Assembly (NCBI GenBank): GCA_017432325.1
Contig: JAFRJJ010000077.1
Location: 1 to 64,000, forward strand
DNA: 64,000 bases
Direction of reading: 5' to 3'
Source of the DNA: Solobacterium sp.
GTDB taxonomy: Bacteria; Bacillota_I; Bacilli_A; Erysipelotrichales; Erysipelotrichaceae
Positions 25,909 to 35,129 of this stretch are shown here, piece by piece; position 1 is the stretch's first letter; each line of letters begins with the position of its first letter. The translations under genes and the position numbers were made by a program. The notes beneath the pieces were generated by a model. That model saw nothing but the letters and a program-made list of their open reading frames with translations, was not told where the DNA came from and ran no database searches.

Positions 25909-28900
25909 TGCGAAGCGCCTCCTTTGCTTTCGTGATCATCAGAGAGCACATCTCAAGACTGTCCTTTCCGATCGGAACAGTCGCAATGATGCTCTGATTT
26001 TTATAACTCAGTGAAATATCTTTTGAGAGATCAGAGAAGATCTCAAACAGCTTCACACCGTCGATCTTCTGGGAGAAGGGGACAGAGAATGTGATCTCCG
26101 CATTGCCGCGGATCTCTCTGTAAGCTGCTACATCCGGGCTGCTGACCAGGATATCCAGTTTCCTCTTTTCAAACAGCGACTTTACTTCTTCCGGAAGCCT
26201 GCCGTACTGATCGACCACCTGATCCTTCAGATCATCCAGATCATCAAGATGGTAGATACTGTCGATATTCTGATACATACCGAGCTTGTCATAATCATCC
26301 GGAGCGAATTTCTTCGGAATATAACTGCTGCGGGAAACGTTTGTATGTACGATCTGCTGTTCCGGCTCTCTGACGATCCCTTTTTTCCGTTCGATCGCGC
26401 TGTTCAGCATTTCAATATACATATCGATACCGACGGTATCAATGAATCCGGACTGTTCCGGTCCGAGCAGGTCTCCCGCTCCGCGGATCGTCAGGTCTCT
26501 CATGGCGATGCGGTATCCGCTTCCGAGCTTCGCGAATTCTTTGACTGCCTGCAGTCTCTTTCCGGCAACTTCACTGAGCTGTCTGCGGGGCGGGACAAGC
26601 AGGTAGGCATATGCGACACGGTCGCTTCTTCCGACACGGCCTTTGATCTGATAGATCTGTGCCAGTCCGAAGTTATGCGCGTTGTCGATCAGGATCGTAT
26701 TGGCGTTGGGAATATCAATGCCGTTTTCAATGATCGTTGTACACACAAGAACATTCAGTTCATGATGAATAAACTGCATCATGACATCTTCGATGGATTC
26801 TCTGTCCATTTTTCCGTGGATAATGCCGATCCTTGCGTCGGGTATGGACATCTGCAGCGATCTTGCGACACCGTAGATCTCCGCAATACTGTTATACAGA
26901 TAGAACACCTGACCGTTTCTTGCCAGTTCTTTTTCGATCGCGTCGATCACAAGTCCCTTGTTTTTCTCCACCACGTATGTCTGTACGTTATACCGGTTGC
27001 CCGGCGGAGTCTCAAGCTGTGAAAGCTGACGGATGCCGATCAGCGACATCTGCAGTGTTCTTGGGATCGGCGTTGCGCTCAGGGTCAGGACATCGATATT
27101 GTTTTTCAGTTCCTTGATCCGTTCCTTATGTTCAACACCAAACCGCTGTTCTTCATCAACGACCAGCAGTCCGAGATCTTTGAACACAACATCCTTGCTG
27201 AGGATCCTGTGTGTTCCGATCAGGATATCGATGGTTCCGTCCTGCAGTTCTTTCAATGTTTCCTTCACTTTTGAAGGGACAACAAATCTGTCCAGTACTC
27301 TGATCGTAAAGGGGAAGCCTTCAAAACGATGGGAGAATGTTCGGAAGTGCTGTTCCGCCAGAATGGTCGTCGGGCACAGAACAGCTACCTGCTTGTTTTC
27401 CGCAGCTGCCTTGAACGCTGCCCTGACTGCGATCTCGGTCTTTCCGAAACCGACATCTCCGCATACAAGTCTGTCCATCGGTTTATCGCTTTCCATATCA
27501 CGCTTGACATCCTCAACAGCCTTCTGCTGGTCGGGTGTCAGTTCATATTCAAATGCATCTTCAAATTCCTTCTGGATCGGACTGTCCGGCTGAAACGCAT
27601 ATCCGATATGTTCTTCGCGGACTGCGTACAGGTTGACGAGGCGTTCGGCAATATCATTGACATTTTCTTCCAGACGCTTCTTTGTCTTATCCCATTCCGT
27701 ACTTCCGAGTTTATTCAGTTTCGGGACAACACCTTCCCTGGAAACAAATTTACGTACCAGGCGGAACTGTTCCAGAGGAACGAGCAGTTCGGCATTCCCG
27801 CGGTAAACGATCCGCAGGAAATCACGCATGACACCTCTGACTTCCCTGGTTTCTATGCCTATATACTGACCAACTCCATGCTGGGCATGGACGACATAGT
27901 CTCCCGCTTCCAGCTCATCATACCCGTGGATGACTTCCGCGCTGCTGAATTTCTTCTCATATCTTCCGGTATGTCTGTGGATTTCAAATAACTCTGCAGA
28001 AGTCACAACGGTCAGTCCGGACACAGCATATGTAAATCCTTCCGGTAAAGGACATACCGCAATCTGAAAGCCTTCCATGACCGGTTCATCATCTATGATC
28101 AACCGGTAGGGGATCTTTTCATTGACGCAGGCTTCCACGACTCTGCCTGTTTCTTTTTCATCCAGGCAGAATAATACTTTGGGATAAGCTCTTAATATCT
28201 GCAGCTTGATCTCAAGAGAATCATTCGGAAGATGCAGTTCATTGATATTTGCTATATTGTCCGCAAACGGATTTTCCTTTACAGAAGGACATCCTTTAGC
28301 GGCACGGGAAAGTTCATGCCACACAGAATATTTCCCGGGTAATTTTTTCTCCTGGACCTGTTCCTGGATATAGGAAACACTGTCTTCGATCAGGCGCTTT
28401 GTCTTCTCATGGATCTCATCAGGATCAGACCAGATCACGACCGGATGATCCATATAGTCCCAGATACCGGAGGGACTGCTCAGAAACGCCGTATAGGGAT
28501 ACAGCCTGGTTTCACGGACTCCTGAACTGATCAGATTCAGATCCGATTCTACATTGCTTGACAGGATCGGATCATTCTTTTCTTCCAGCAGACTCCTGCA
28601 GGCGGTTACGATCTCCTCGGTATCCTTATCTGAAAACAGCACTTCATTCGCCGGTACGATATGCACCTCATCTGTACTGCGGATCGTTTTCTGTGTCAGA
28701 ACATCAAAGAAACGGATCGATTCGATCACATCATCGAAAAACTCCACACGGATCGGCTGTTCATAGTTGATCGAATAGATATCGACGATACCGCCTCTCG
28801 CCGCGAAGCTCAGCGGCTGATCGATATGTGACGTCCGATAGTAGCCTCCTGCCTGGAGACGGCGCAGCAGATCATCCATATCCATCGTTTCATCTGTTTT

Positions 28901-29317
28901 CAGATCGATACAGCTGTTTCTGAAATGTTCCGGTGAAGGAAGGTGACGCAGCAGACCGGAAGGACATGAGATCACGACCTGTGCCGGATTTTTCAGCAGG
29001 GATGCCAGTGTTTCCACCTTGTTGGCGGTCATCTCTGGAGAAGCAGCGATCGCTTCTACACGAAGGGATTCGTCCGCGCCGAAAAGAGCGCACTCATCTT
29101 CAGATAAAAGAGACGATACTCTTTCATAAAGACGCTGCGCACTGTACAGGTTATTTTTGACTACAAGAACCGGCCTTGGATCTTTTCTGTAAGAAGCACT
29201 GATGACCAATGCTTCTTCGATCAGGGAAGACATGGGAAGTTCACCCCTGTTTCCGTCCAGTATCCTGACAGCCTCATTCTGATCAAATTCAGATAATAAT
29301 CTGTTTAATAAGTTCAC
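25895..29317 (-). CDS. mfd: Transcription-repair coupling factor Mfd
   Basis: A 1140-residue translocase that removes RNA polymerase stalled at DNA lesions and recruits UvrA. Domains in order: UvrB-like module (about 1-340), RNA polymerase interaction domain (DYVVHAQHGVGQY near 480), RecG-like helicase with Walker A VCGDVGFGKTE, DEEQRFGV and LTLSATPIPRTLQMS, then the TRG motif and C-terminal D7. It is full length. It overlaps pth by four bases upstream and rqcP by 14 downstream. It carries a near-match to the Noc site at 28330-28343. Confidence 0.96.
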   Translation of the reverse strand: MNLLNRLLSEFDQNEAVRILDGNRGELPMSSLIEEALVISASYRKDPRPVLVVKNNLYSAQRLYERVSSLLSEDECALFGADESLRVEAIAASPEMTANKVETLASLLKNPAQVVISCPSGLLRHLPSPEHFRNSCIDLKTDETMDMDDLLRRLQAGGYYRTSHIDQPLSFAARGGIVDIYSINYEQPIRVEFFDDVIESIRFFDVLTQKTIRSTDEVHIVPANEVLFSDKDTEEIVTACRSLLEEKNDPILSSNVESDLNLISSGVRETRLYPYTAFLSSPSGIWDYMDHPVVIWSDPDEIHEKTKRLIEDSVSYIQEQVQEKKLPGKYSVWHELSRAAKGCPSVKENPFADNIANINELHLPNDSLEIKLQILRAYPKVLFCLDEKETGRVVEACVNEKIPYRLIIDDEPVMEGFQIAVCPLPEGFTYAVSGLTVVTSAELFEIHRHTGRYEKKFSSAEVIHGYDELEAGDYVVHAQHGVGQYIGIETREVRGVMRDFLRIVYRGNAELLVPLEQFRLVRKFVSREGVVPKLNKLGSTEWDKTKKRLEENVNDIAERLVNLYAVREEHIGYAFQPDSPIQKEFEDAFEYELTPDQQKAVEDVKRDMESDKPMDRLVCGDVGFGKTEIAVRAAFKAAAENKQVAVLCPTTILAEQHFRTFSHRFEGFPFTIRVLDRFVVPSKVKETLKELQDGTIDILIGTHRILSKDVVFKDLGLLVVDEEQRFGVEHKERIKELKNNIDVLTLSATPIPRTLQMSLIGIRQLSQLETPPGNRYNVQTYVVEKNKGLVIDAIEKELARNGQVFYLYNSIAEIYGVARSLQMSIPDARIGIIHGKMDRESIEDVMMQFIHHELNVLVCTTIIENGIDIPNANTILIDNAHNFGLAQIYQIKGRVGRSDRVAYAYLLVPPRRQLSEVAGKRLQAVKEFAKLGSGYRIAMRDLTIRGAGDLLGPEQSGFIDTVGIDMYIEMLNSAIERKKGIVREPEQQIVHTNVSRSSYIPKKFAPDDYDKLGMYQNIDSIYHLDDLDDLKDQVVDQYGRLPEEVKSLFEKRKLDILVSSPDVAAYREIRGNAEITFSVPFSQKIDGVKLFEIFSDLSKDISLSYKNQSIIATVPIGKDSLEMCSLMITKAKEALRNADR

Positions 29318-29895
29318 TCTTCCTCTTTTTTCTTTTCTTTCCTGTTATATCTGTTCATAACAGTTTCCATAGGCAGATATGCCCATGCATATGCTGCTTC
29401 AGCAGCAGCCTCCAATGTTTCTCTGAACAGCTGCTGGTCCGCTTTGGCTACCGGTGAAAGAACATAGTCAGGAACATTTCCGCTTCTGTCATGTCCCACT
29501 CCGATCCTGATCCGGGATATCTGCTCCGTATGCATCGTCTGCTGAATGGATTTCATTCCTTTCTGTCCGCCCGAGCTTCCGTTTTTACGGATCCTCAGAG
29601 ACCCGACAGGCAGGTCCATATCATCATGCAGGATCAGAACATCCTCCGGTTCGATGTGATAGAAATTCACTGCCTGTATGACAGCACTTCCTGACATATT
29701 CATATATGTCAGCGGCTTCATCAGAAGGACTGGCTGTCCTTCGATCCTGACGATGGCAGTCAGTGCATTCCATTTTTCTGTCTGAATACTGACACCGCAT
29801 TTTTCAGCCAGCAGATCCATTGCCATAAATCCGCTGTTATGACGGGTATTCGCATATTCCTTCCCGGGGTTTCCCAATCCGGCGATCAGTTTCAT
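29314..29895 (-). CDS. pth: Peptidyl-tRNA hydrolase
   Basis: A 193-residue Pth, which frees tRNA from prematurely released peptidyl-tRNA. Visible motifs: LIAGLGNPGKEYANTRHN with the catalytic His, MKPLTYMN, LHDDMDLP and RIRIGVG. Length is normal. It overlaps mfd by ATGA-type coupling and starts four bases inside the end of the upstream 273-residue gene. Confidence 0.95.
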   Translation of the reverse strand: MKLIAGLGNPGKEYANTRHNSGFMAMDLLAEKCGVSIQTEKWNALTAIVRIEGQPVLLMKPLTYMNMSGSAVIQAVNFYHIEPEDVLILHDDMDLPVGSLRIRKNGSSGGQKGMKSIQQTMHTEQISRIRIGVGHDRSGNVPDYVLSPVAKADQQLFRETLEAAAEAAYAWAYLPMETVMNRYNRKEKKKEEE

Positions 29896-30713
29896 TTGCT
29901 GTCCTCTTTTTCCGTTTCTGCTTCCTCTTCAGCTGATTCTTCTTCATCTGATTCTTCATCAAATTCATCTTCTGCTTCTTCAGCTTCTTCAGGAAGTTCA
30001 ATACCCAGCTCTTTCAGCCATCTGGAACCAAGACCGCCTTTCGAAAAGCTCTTCAGATAAGGGATCTGCTCTTCATACAGTTCCATATCATTCTGCTGAA
30101 GGGCAATGCCTGCCATGAATGATGAAGCGATATTCTTATAGATACCGATCAGCTGTTTATTGTATCTGTATTCACCGTATTCACCCTCATCCAGCTTGAC
30201 ATACATTTCTCTGCCAAGATCATCTTCATTCAGATAGTACTTCTTTGCGGCCATACCCAGGCCATAAACCAGATAGCTTTTTAATGTTTCATGGTACGGT
30301 TCGAGTTTTTCATAGAACTTCTTCATCAGTTCAGGCTCTTCCGCATAGAACAGACGGTTCGGGATCGCAAGAAGCAGATAGAAGAATGAATCTTCGTAGT
30401 TTATGACCGTATTTTTCTTTCCGTCACTGATCAGCGGATCGATATCCAGTTCGTCCAGAACTTCCAGGAAGAGATCATTTTCATTATGATAGATCGAAGC
30501 CCAGAGTTTGATGACCTTGTATTTTGCGGTAAATGCCGGATCTGTTTCTTCGGCGATCATTTCATTCAGCTCCTGAAAGATCAGATCTTTATCAGGCATA
30601 TCCTGCAGGACAGCGTTCAGTTTTTTGCTTTTGACTGTTTTCTTTCCCATGCCGATGTTGCTGTAGATCATATAAAAGATCATAAAGATGATCATGATAG
30701 TAGTCAGTCTCAT
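29892..30713 (-). CDS. Hypothetical membrane-anchored protein with acidic tail
   Basis: A 273-residue protein with an N-terminal hydrophobic segment (about 2-19), a helical middle that looks repeat-like (TPR-type possible) and a tail of about 35 residues that is almost entirely Glu, Asp, Ser and Ala. No family recognised. AGGGAGGA precedes the start. It is the first gene of the pth-mfd-rqcP-divIC operon. An extended -10 (TGG-TATACT) lies on the minus strand at 30739-30747. Confidence 0.75.
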   Translation of the reverse strand: MRLTTIMIIFMIFYMIYSNIGMGKKTVKSKKLNAVLQDMPDKDLIFQELNEMIAEETDPAFTAKYKVIKLWASIYHNENDLFLEVLDELDIDPLISDGKKNTVINYEDSFFYLLLAIPNRLFYAEEPELMKKFYEKLEPYHETLKSYLVYGLGMAAKKYYLNEDDLGREMYVKLDEGEYGEYRYNKQLIGIYKNIASSFMAGIALQQNDMELYEEQIPYLKSFSKGGLGSRWLKELGIELPEEAEEAEDEFDEESDEEESAEEEAETEKEDSK

Positions 30714-30738
30714 AAATAGTTCCTCCCTATGCTAAACA

Positions 30739-30747
30739 AGTATACCA
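30739..30747 (-). promoter_or_regulatory. Extended -10 for the pth-mfd operon
   Basis: On the minus strand TGGTATACT (30747 to 30739) precedes AGGGAGGA and the start at 30713. TTGAAA lies upstream at non-standard spacing. The remainder of the 325-base gap 30714-31038 holds the rpmH promoter and nothing else I can support. Confidence 0.45.
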
Positions 30748-30967
30748 CAGGCGTGCGGTTTCAATTCATTACCTGAATGAAAAGCCTGTTGACAATTTAA
30801 TGAATACTGTTTTTTTTTCCATACAATATACAGAATCCCATCAGACCGGTACCGGATATGTTCCTCTGAAAAACAAACATATCAGTAAAAGCGTTGTAAA
30901 TGACCCGGAAATGGCAGAAATATGCATTTTTTCGTATCAATACAGCATTTCTTTTTTCAATAATTCG

Positions 30968-30996
30968 TTGACTTTTATATGCCGCTTTTGTATTAT
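30968..30996 (+). promoter_or_regulatory. rpmH promoter
   Basis: TTGACT (30968-30973), 17-base spacer, TATTAT (30991-30996), followed about 40 bases later by the rpmH start with ACGGAGG. Confidence 0.75.
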
Positions 30997-31038
30997 ATAT
31001 TAGCATTTGTTCTTATGTAAAAAACGGAGGTGGCATGA

Positions 31039-31173
31039 ATGAAAAGAACATACCAGCCGAGCAAGAGAAAAACTAAGTCCACTCACGGTTTCAGAGCCAG
31101 AATGGCAACCGTCGGCGGCCGCAAAGTTTTAGCTAGACGCAGAGCCAAGGGCAGAAAGGTATTATCTGCTTAA
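31039..31173 (+). CDS. rpmH: Ribosomal protein bL34
   Basis: A 44-residue, Arg/Lys-rich protein beginning [20 protein letters not shown] and ending VLSA, an almost textbook bL34 of the 50S subunit. ACGGAGG lies upstream; an out-of-frame ATG four bases earlier is ignored. It heads the rpmH-rnpA-yidC-jag cluster next to oriC. Confidence 0.97.
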   Translation: MKRTYQPSKRKTKSTHGFRARMATVGGRKVLARRRAKGRKVLSA

Positions 31174-31177
31174 AGAG

Positions 31178-31201
31178 AACCGCCGATTGGTGGTTTTTTT
31201 T
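31178..31201 (+). terminator. Terminator-like hairpin between rpmH and rnpA
   Basis: Stem AACCGCC / GGTGGTT, loop GATT, then a T run to 31201. It probably gives partial termination, lowering rnpA relative to rpmH. Confidence 0.75.
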
Positions 31202-31223
31202 ACCGGTATTGATGATAACTGAT

Positions 31224-31556
31224 ATGAAAAAGAAAAACAGAGTCAGAAAATCACAGGAGTTCCAGAAGCTGATCCACAGTGCTTCAAAAAAAGCCAATGC
31301 CAGCTTTGTACTTTATTATGCTCCGAAATCCGAAGAAGAAGCCCGTATCGGTGTTTCATTGTCACGCAAAATGGGAAAAGCTGTGGAAAGGAATCTCTAC
31401 AAACGTCAGATCCGTATGATGTGCCAGGAGATCATAGACTTCGAGACTTATCCCTATGACTGCATTGTGATAGCAAGATTCGGATATAAAGAGCGCAGTT
31501 ATGCGATTAATAAAAATAACTTGGAAAAACTGATGTTAAACGCTATAATACAGTAG
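31224..31556 (+). CDS. rnpA: Ribonuclease P protein component
   Basis: A 110-residue RnpA, the basic protein subunit of RNase P that matures tRNA 5' ends. Family features: KKKNRVRKSQEFQ near the start and the signature GKAVERNLYKRQIR (RNR-type motif). No clear Shine-Dalgarno is seen; ATGs at 31209 and 31212 are alternative starts, but homologues begin like MKKKNRV. A terminator-like hairpin directly precedes it. Confidence 0.92.
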   Translation: MKKKNRVRKSQEFQKLIHSASKKANASFVLYYAPKSEEEARIGVSLSRKMGKAVERNLYKRQIRMMCQEIIDFETYPYDCIVIARFGYKERSYAINKNNLEKLMLNAIIQ

Positions 31557-31582
31557 CGTTTTTATATTATAAAGGAGATTCT

Positions 31583-32473
31583 ATGAAGCTCAAGAACTCA
31601 ACGAAAAGATTACTGATGCTGAGTATGCTGCTGATATTCACCATCAGTGCTAGCGGATGCCGTATTCCAATGGATGAAAACGGACAGATCCTGCAGATCA
31701 CTACAGATACTACATTCAAAGAAATTATGAGCACAGAGAGCTGGTTCAGCGCGATCTTCGTATGGCCTCTCTCCCAGCTGCTGAATGTCGTAGCTCCGAA
31801 AATCGGCGTAGGCATGGGTATTGCGCTGGTTACGATCCTTGTTAACCTGGTACTGCTTGCTGTTACATTAAGATCAACGATCCAGATGCAGCAGATGCAG
31901 CTGATCCAGCCTCAGCTGGAACGTATTCAGAGAAAATATGAGGGCAGAGATGATGACGCTTCCAAGATGCGTCAGGCAAATGAAATGAACGCATTGTATA
32001 AGAAATACAATGTCAATCCGCTCTCATCGATCCTGATCACATTTATCCAGTTCCCGATCATCATCGCGATGTATCAGGCTGTGCAGCGTTCAGCAGCGGT
32101 CAAGACCGGTACATTCCTCGGTCTGTCACTTGCGCAGACACCGATGCAGGGAGTTAAAGAAGGTCAGTATCTCTACATCGTTATCTGGCTGGTAATGGGT
32201 ATCATCCAGTTCATCTCAATGATGCTTCCGCAGAAGATAGCTGAAAGAAAAGCAAAGGCTGAAGCAGAAAAGCATCACCGTCGTCCTGAAAAACCTAAGA
32301 ACAACAATATGATGATGAACATCTATATGATGGGCATGATCATGGTATTCGGTCTCATGTGGCCTACAGCTATGACTGTTTACTGGGCTATCAACTCATT
32401 AGTCAACATTGTTAAGACTCTGCTTGTTCAGAACATTATTGATAAGCAGAAGCAGGAAGGTGCTGCAAAATGA
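31583..32473 (+). CDS. yidC: Membrane protein insertase YidC (lipoprotein type)
   Basis: A 296-residue YidC/Oxa1 insertase with a lipoprotein signal (ISASGC). Five membrane segments are apparent: WFSAIFVWPLSQLL, VALVTILVNLVLLAV, SILITFIQFPIIIAM, the region after YLYIVIWLVMG, and GLMWPTAMTVYW. The cytoplasmic hairpin between the first two is charged and Gln-rich (QMQQMQLIQPQLERIQ). AAAGGAG precedes the start. It overlaps jag by four bases. Confidence 0.94.
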   Translation: MKLKNSTKRLLMLSMLLIFTISASGCRIPMDENGQILQITTDTTFKEIMSTESWFSAIFVWPLSQLLNVVAPKIGVGMGIALVTILVNLVLLAVTLRSTIQMQQMQLIQPQLERIQRKYEGRDDDASKMRQANEMNALYKKYNVNPLSSILITFIQFPIIIAMYQAVQRSAAVKTGTFLGLSLAQTPMQGVKEGQYLYIVIWLVMGIIQFISMMLPQKIAERKAKAEAEKHHRRPEKPKNNNMMMNIYMMGMIMVFGLMWPTAMTVYWAINSLVNIVKTLLVQNIIDKQKQEGAAK

Positions 32474-33099
32474 ATAACTACACAGCAAAAACGTTAGAAG
32501 AATTACTTGCAGCTGCAGCAGAGGAAAAAGGAGTTGCTGTTGAAGACCTGACATACTTCATTACTGAAGAAAAGAAAGGTCTCCTTGGAATCGGATCTTC
32601 CGTTTCCGCTGATGTATACTGTTCTGATGATGTAAAGGAATTCCTCTTTGACTATATCGGCAATTTCTTTACAGGCATTGATCAGGATATTGAAGTAGGC
32701 ATTGAAGAAAAAGACAACGGATATATCGTCAGACTGAATGCGGAAAACAATGCGGTTCTGATCGGTAAAATGGGCAAAACACTTGCAGCGCTGAACACAG
32801 TCGTCAGAGGCGCAGTCAACAATGAATTCAGAAAACGCATCGATATTCTCGTTGACGTCAATGATTACAAAGAAGACAGATATTCCAAACTGCGTTCCAT
32901 CGCAAAAAGAACAGCGAAACAGGTACAGCGTACACATGTAGATGCTGATCTGGATCCGATGCCCAATGACGAAAGAAAAGTTATCCACAAGTATCTCAGC
33001 AACTGGCACAATATCAAAACAGAGAGCGAAGGAGAAGGTTCCGAACGTCATCTCTGCATCAGATATGTACCGGATGAAGAACAGATCGAAGAAGCATAA
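32470..33099 (+). CDS. jag: RNA-binding protein Jag/KhpB (EloR)
   Basis: A 209-residue protein with a Jag N-terminal domain (1-50, KTLEELLAAAAEEKGV and KGLLGIGSS), a KH domain (about 75-150, LIGKMGKTLAALN) and an R3H domain (about 150-209, DPMPNDERKVIHKYLS). KhpB/EloR acts with KhpA in controlling cell elongation and small RNA binding in Bacillota. Coupled to yidC. A terminator follows. mnmE, often next, is absent here. Confidence 0.94.
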   Translation: MNNYTAKTLEELLAAAAEEKGVAVEDLTYFITEEKKGLLGIGSSVSADVYCSDDVKEFLFDYIGNFFTGIDQDIEVGIEEKDNGYIVRLNAENNAVLIGKMGKTLAALNTVVRGAVNNEFRKRIDILVDVNDYKEDRYSKLRSIAKRTAKQVQRTHVDADLDPMPNDERKVIHKYLSNWHNIKTESEGEGSERHLCIRYVPDEEQIEEA

Positions 33100-33106
33100 A
33101 CTGATC

Positions 33107-33137
33107 AGGTCGTGAATACAACGTTCACGACCTTTTT
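33107..33137 (+). terminator. Terminator after jag
   Basis: Stem AGGTCGTGAA / TTCACGACCT, loop of 7, then TTTTT. Confidence 0.9.
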
Positions 33138-33175
33138 GATCTGCAAAATGCCAATATCCTGCAGATAACCGGTAC

Positions 33176-33536
33176 TTTTCCACAAAAATTTAAGCATCAG
33201 TGATTAAATATAAAAATCAGCCTGTTTTTATACGCATTTTAACGAGTTTTCAACATACTTTTCACACCTTGGGAGTTATTATTTTCCACAATTGTGGAAA
33301 ATTGTTAATTATTCAAAAAATGCGATATTTATGCACTTTTTTGATGTTGATAACTTGTTGAATAATCATATTGATATTTGTTTTATCCACAATAATTTTA
33401 GTTTTCCACAGTGTGTGTATTTTTATCCACTATTTATTCACAATAAATTTTGTGGAAAAATGTGGAAAAACCTGTTTTTGCTGATATTTGTCAACATTTA
33501 TTAAAATATTGGTTGTGGATAAAAAAGTTTTCCACA
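33176..33536. other. oriC: oriC, upstream DnaA-box cluster (incA/B-like)
   Basis: AT-rich, gene-free segment between jag and dnaA with at least ten 9-mers matching TTWTCCACA or its complement. Two are perfect TTATCCACA: 33383-33391 (+) and 33514-33522 (-). TTTTCCACA types lie at 33176, 33282, 33402 and 33528 (+) and at 33293, 33451 and 33461 (-); TTATCCACT lies at 33423. The 33282/33293 pair forms an inverted repeat. Placement upstream of dnaA matches the bipartite origins of Bacillota. Confidence 0.9.
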
Positions 33537-33614
33537 TTTTTGATATAGATTTCTGATGATTACATGTTTAGAATAGTATTTGCACCTTAAAAATCATCAG
33601 GAGTATTGCATATT

Positions 33615-34982
33615 ATGAGCACCCGAGATCAGTATCTGGAAGATGCCTGGAAGCAGGCTTTGAAATATTTAATAGACAACAAGCAATTGGATCAGGATAT
33701 TGTTAATACTTTTTATAATGACTGTTATATTCATGAACTGAATACGGAAAAAGCAATCATTATTGCGCCGAATATCATTGCAAAACAGATCCTTGTTCCC
33801 GATCTGATCCAGACAGCTTTGATCGCTGTTCTGGAACTGGATCATCCGATCAATGTTGAAGTCATGCAGGATAAAGATCTGAAGACAAGACAGCTGATCC
33901 AGGAAGCACCGGCGCAGGTGATCGATGATGATGATTTCAGCAGTATGACGATCCAGCCTGACCGTACATTTGAAAACTTTGTAGTCGGTGACTGCAACCG
34001 TGAAAGCCAGGCAGCAGCTCTTGCATGCGCTTATAATCCAGGCAAATACTTTAATCCTTTATTTATATATGGTAATTCCGGACTCGGAAAAACGCATCTC
34101 CTGATGGCGATCGGTAATTATGTCAAGAAGGCATATCCTGATAAGAAAGTTTATTATATCGAGTCATTGAAATTTGTAGAAAAGGTCGTTAAAGCGATCC
34201 AGAATAATAAGATCGAATATTTCAAGCAGTTTATGTGTTCCATTGATCTGCTCCTGATCGATGATATCCAGTTCCTTGCAGGAAAAGAGAAATCACATGA
34301 AGTATTCTTCTCTATTTACAACGAGCTAGTAAACAACAGAAAACAGGTATGCATCGCATCTGACAGACAGCCGAAAGAGATCAAAGGACTGGAAGAACGT
34401 CTGATCAGCCGTTTTTCCAGCGGCTTATCCGTCGGTATCGATTCTCCTGAATTTGAAACATCTCTTGCGATCCTTCGTCTGAAGATCAAAAACAGCGGCA
34501 GCGATATCAATGATGTGGATGAACAGGGCCTTGCTTATATTGCAAGCAATTTCTCAGGCAATGTCAGAGACCTGGAAGGAGCCTGGAACCGTGTTCTGTT
34601 CTATGCGATCATGTTCCAGAAAGATAAATCCATTATTCATTTTGAAACTGTGGTCAATGCGTTGAGAAACCAGGCTGTTGTCTCGGATGTGACAGGTATT
34701 TCCCCGAATAAGATTATCCGATGCGTTGCGGATTATTACGGACTGACAAAACAGCAGATCACAGGCAAAACCAGGACAAAGAATATTTCCAATGCCAGAC
34801 ATATCTCGATCTATCTCTGCAGAAAACTTCTGGATCTTCCCTATATAAAAATAGGAGAAGAATTCGGCGGCAGGGATCACGCGACGGTCATCAGTGCATG
34901 TAAGAAAGTTGAAAAGCAGATCTCGAAAGATACCGCGTTTGCGACTGCTGTAAAAGACATTGAACGTCTTCTTACGATCTGA
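33615..34982 (+). CDS. dnaA: Chromosomal replication initiator DnaA
   Basis: A roughly 455-residue DnaA. Domain I covers the N-terminal 85 residues. The AAA+ domain III has Walker A GNSGLGKTH, Walker B LLLIDDIQFL and the arginine finger region LISRFSSG. DNA-binding domain IV carries the box-recognition signature GGRDHATVISACKKV. The start ATG at 33615 is preferred: AGGAG at 33599-33603 is too close to the TTG at 33606 that would add three residues. DnaA-box clusters lie on both sides. Confidence 0.97.
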   Translation: MSTRDQYLEDAWKQALKYLIDNKQLDQDIVNTFYNDCYIHELNTEKAIIIAPNIIAKQILVPDLIQTALIAVLELDHPINVEVMQDKDLKTRQLIQEAPAQVIDDDDFSSMTIQPDRTFENFVVGDCNRESQAAALACAYNPGKYFNPLFIYGNSGLGKTHLLMAIGNYVKKAYPDKKVYYIESLKFVEKVVKAIQNNKIEYFKQFMCSIDLLLIDDIQFLAGKEKSHEVFFSIYNELVNNRKQVCIASDRQPKEIKGLEERLISRFSSGLSVGIDSPEFETSLAILRLKIKNSGSDINDVDEQGLAYIASNFSGNVRDLEGAWNRVLFYAIMFQKDKSIIHFETVVNALRNQAVVSDVTGISPNKIIRCVADYYGLTKQQITGKTRTKNISNARHISIYLCRKLLDLPYIKIGEEFGGRDHATVISACKKVEKQISKDTAFATAVKDIERLLTI

Positions 34983-35112
34983 TTATCAACAGATTTATCA
35001 ACCTTTAATCAACATATTCAAAATGGTAAAATAGATGAGTGTTATGCGGAAAACAGGAGTTTTCCACAATATTAACACTGCTAATATTAATTATTTAATT
35101 AAAAAGAAATAT
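34983..35112. other. oriC: oriC, downstream segment with DnaA boxes and probable unwinding element
   Basis: Between dnaA and dnaN: box-like TTATCAACA at 34983-34991, TTATCAACC at about 34995-35003, TTTTCCACA at 35060-35068, then an almost pure A/T tract 35082-35103 preceded by GC (35080-35081). The order box, GC, TAATATTAA resembles the box, GC-rich spacer, DnaA-trio plan described in Bacillus subtilis; trio function is inference. Confidence 0.7.
35004..35032 (+). promoter_or_regulatory. Candidate dnaN promoter
   Basis: TTTAAT (35004-35009), 17-base spacer, TAAAAT (35027-35032). It overlaps the downstream DnaA boxes, so DnaA could modulate it. Confidence 0.45.
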
Positions 35113-35129
35113 ATACAGGAGGCTGCGCC

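Noticed and set aside
30800-31003. Plus- and minus-strand 67-69 codon frames in the rpmH upstream gap
   Set aside because: They overlap each other and the rpmH promoter, with no ribosome site or recognisable protein features.
33606-33614. TTG start of dnaA three codons upstream
   Set aside because: Only two bases from AGGAG; the ATG at 33615 is better placed.
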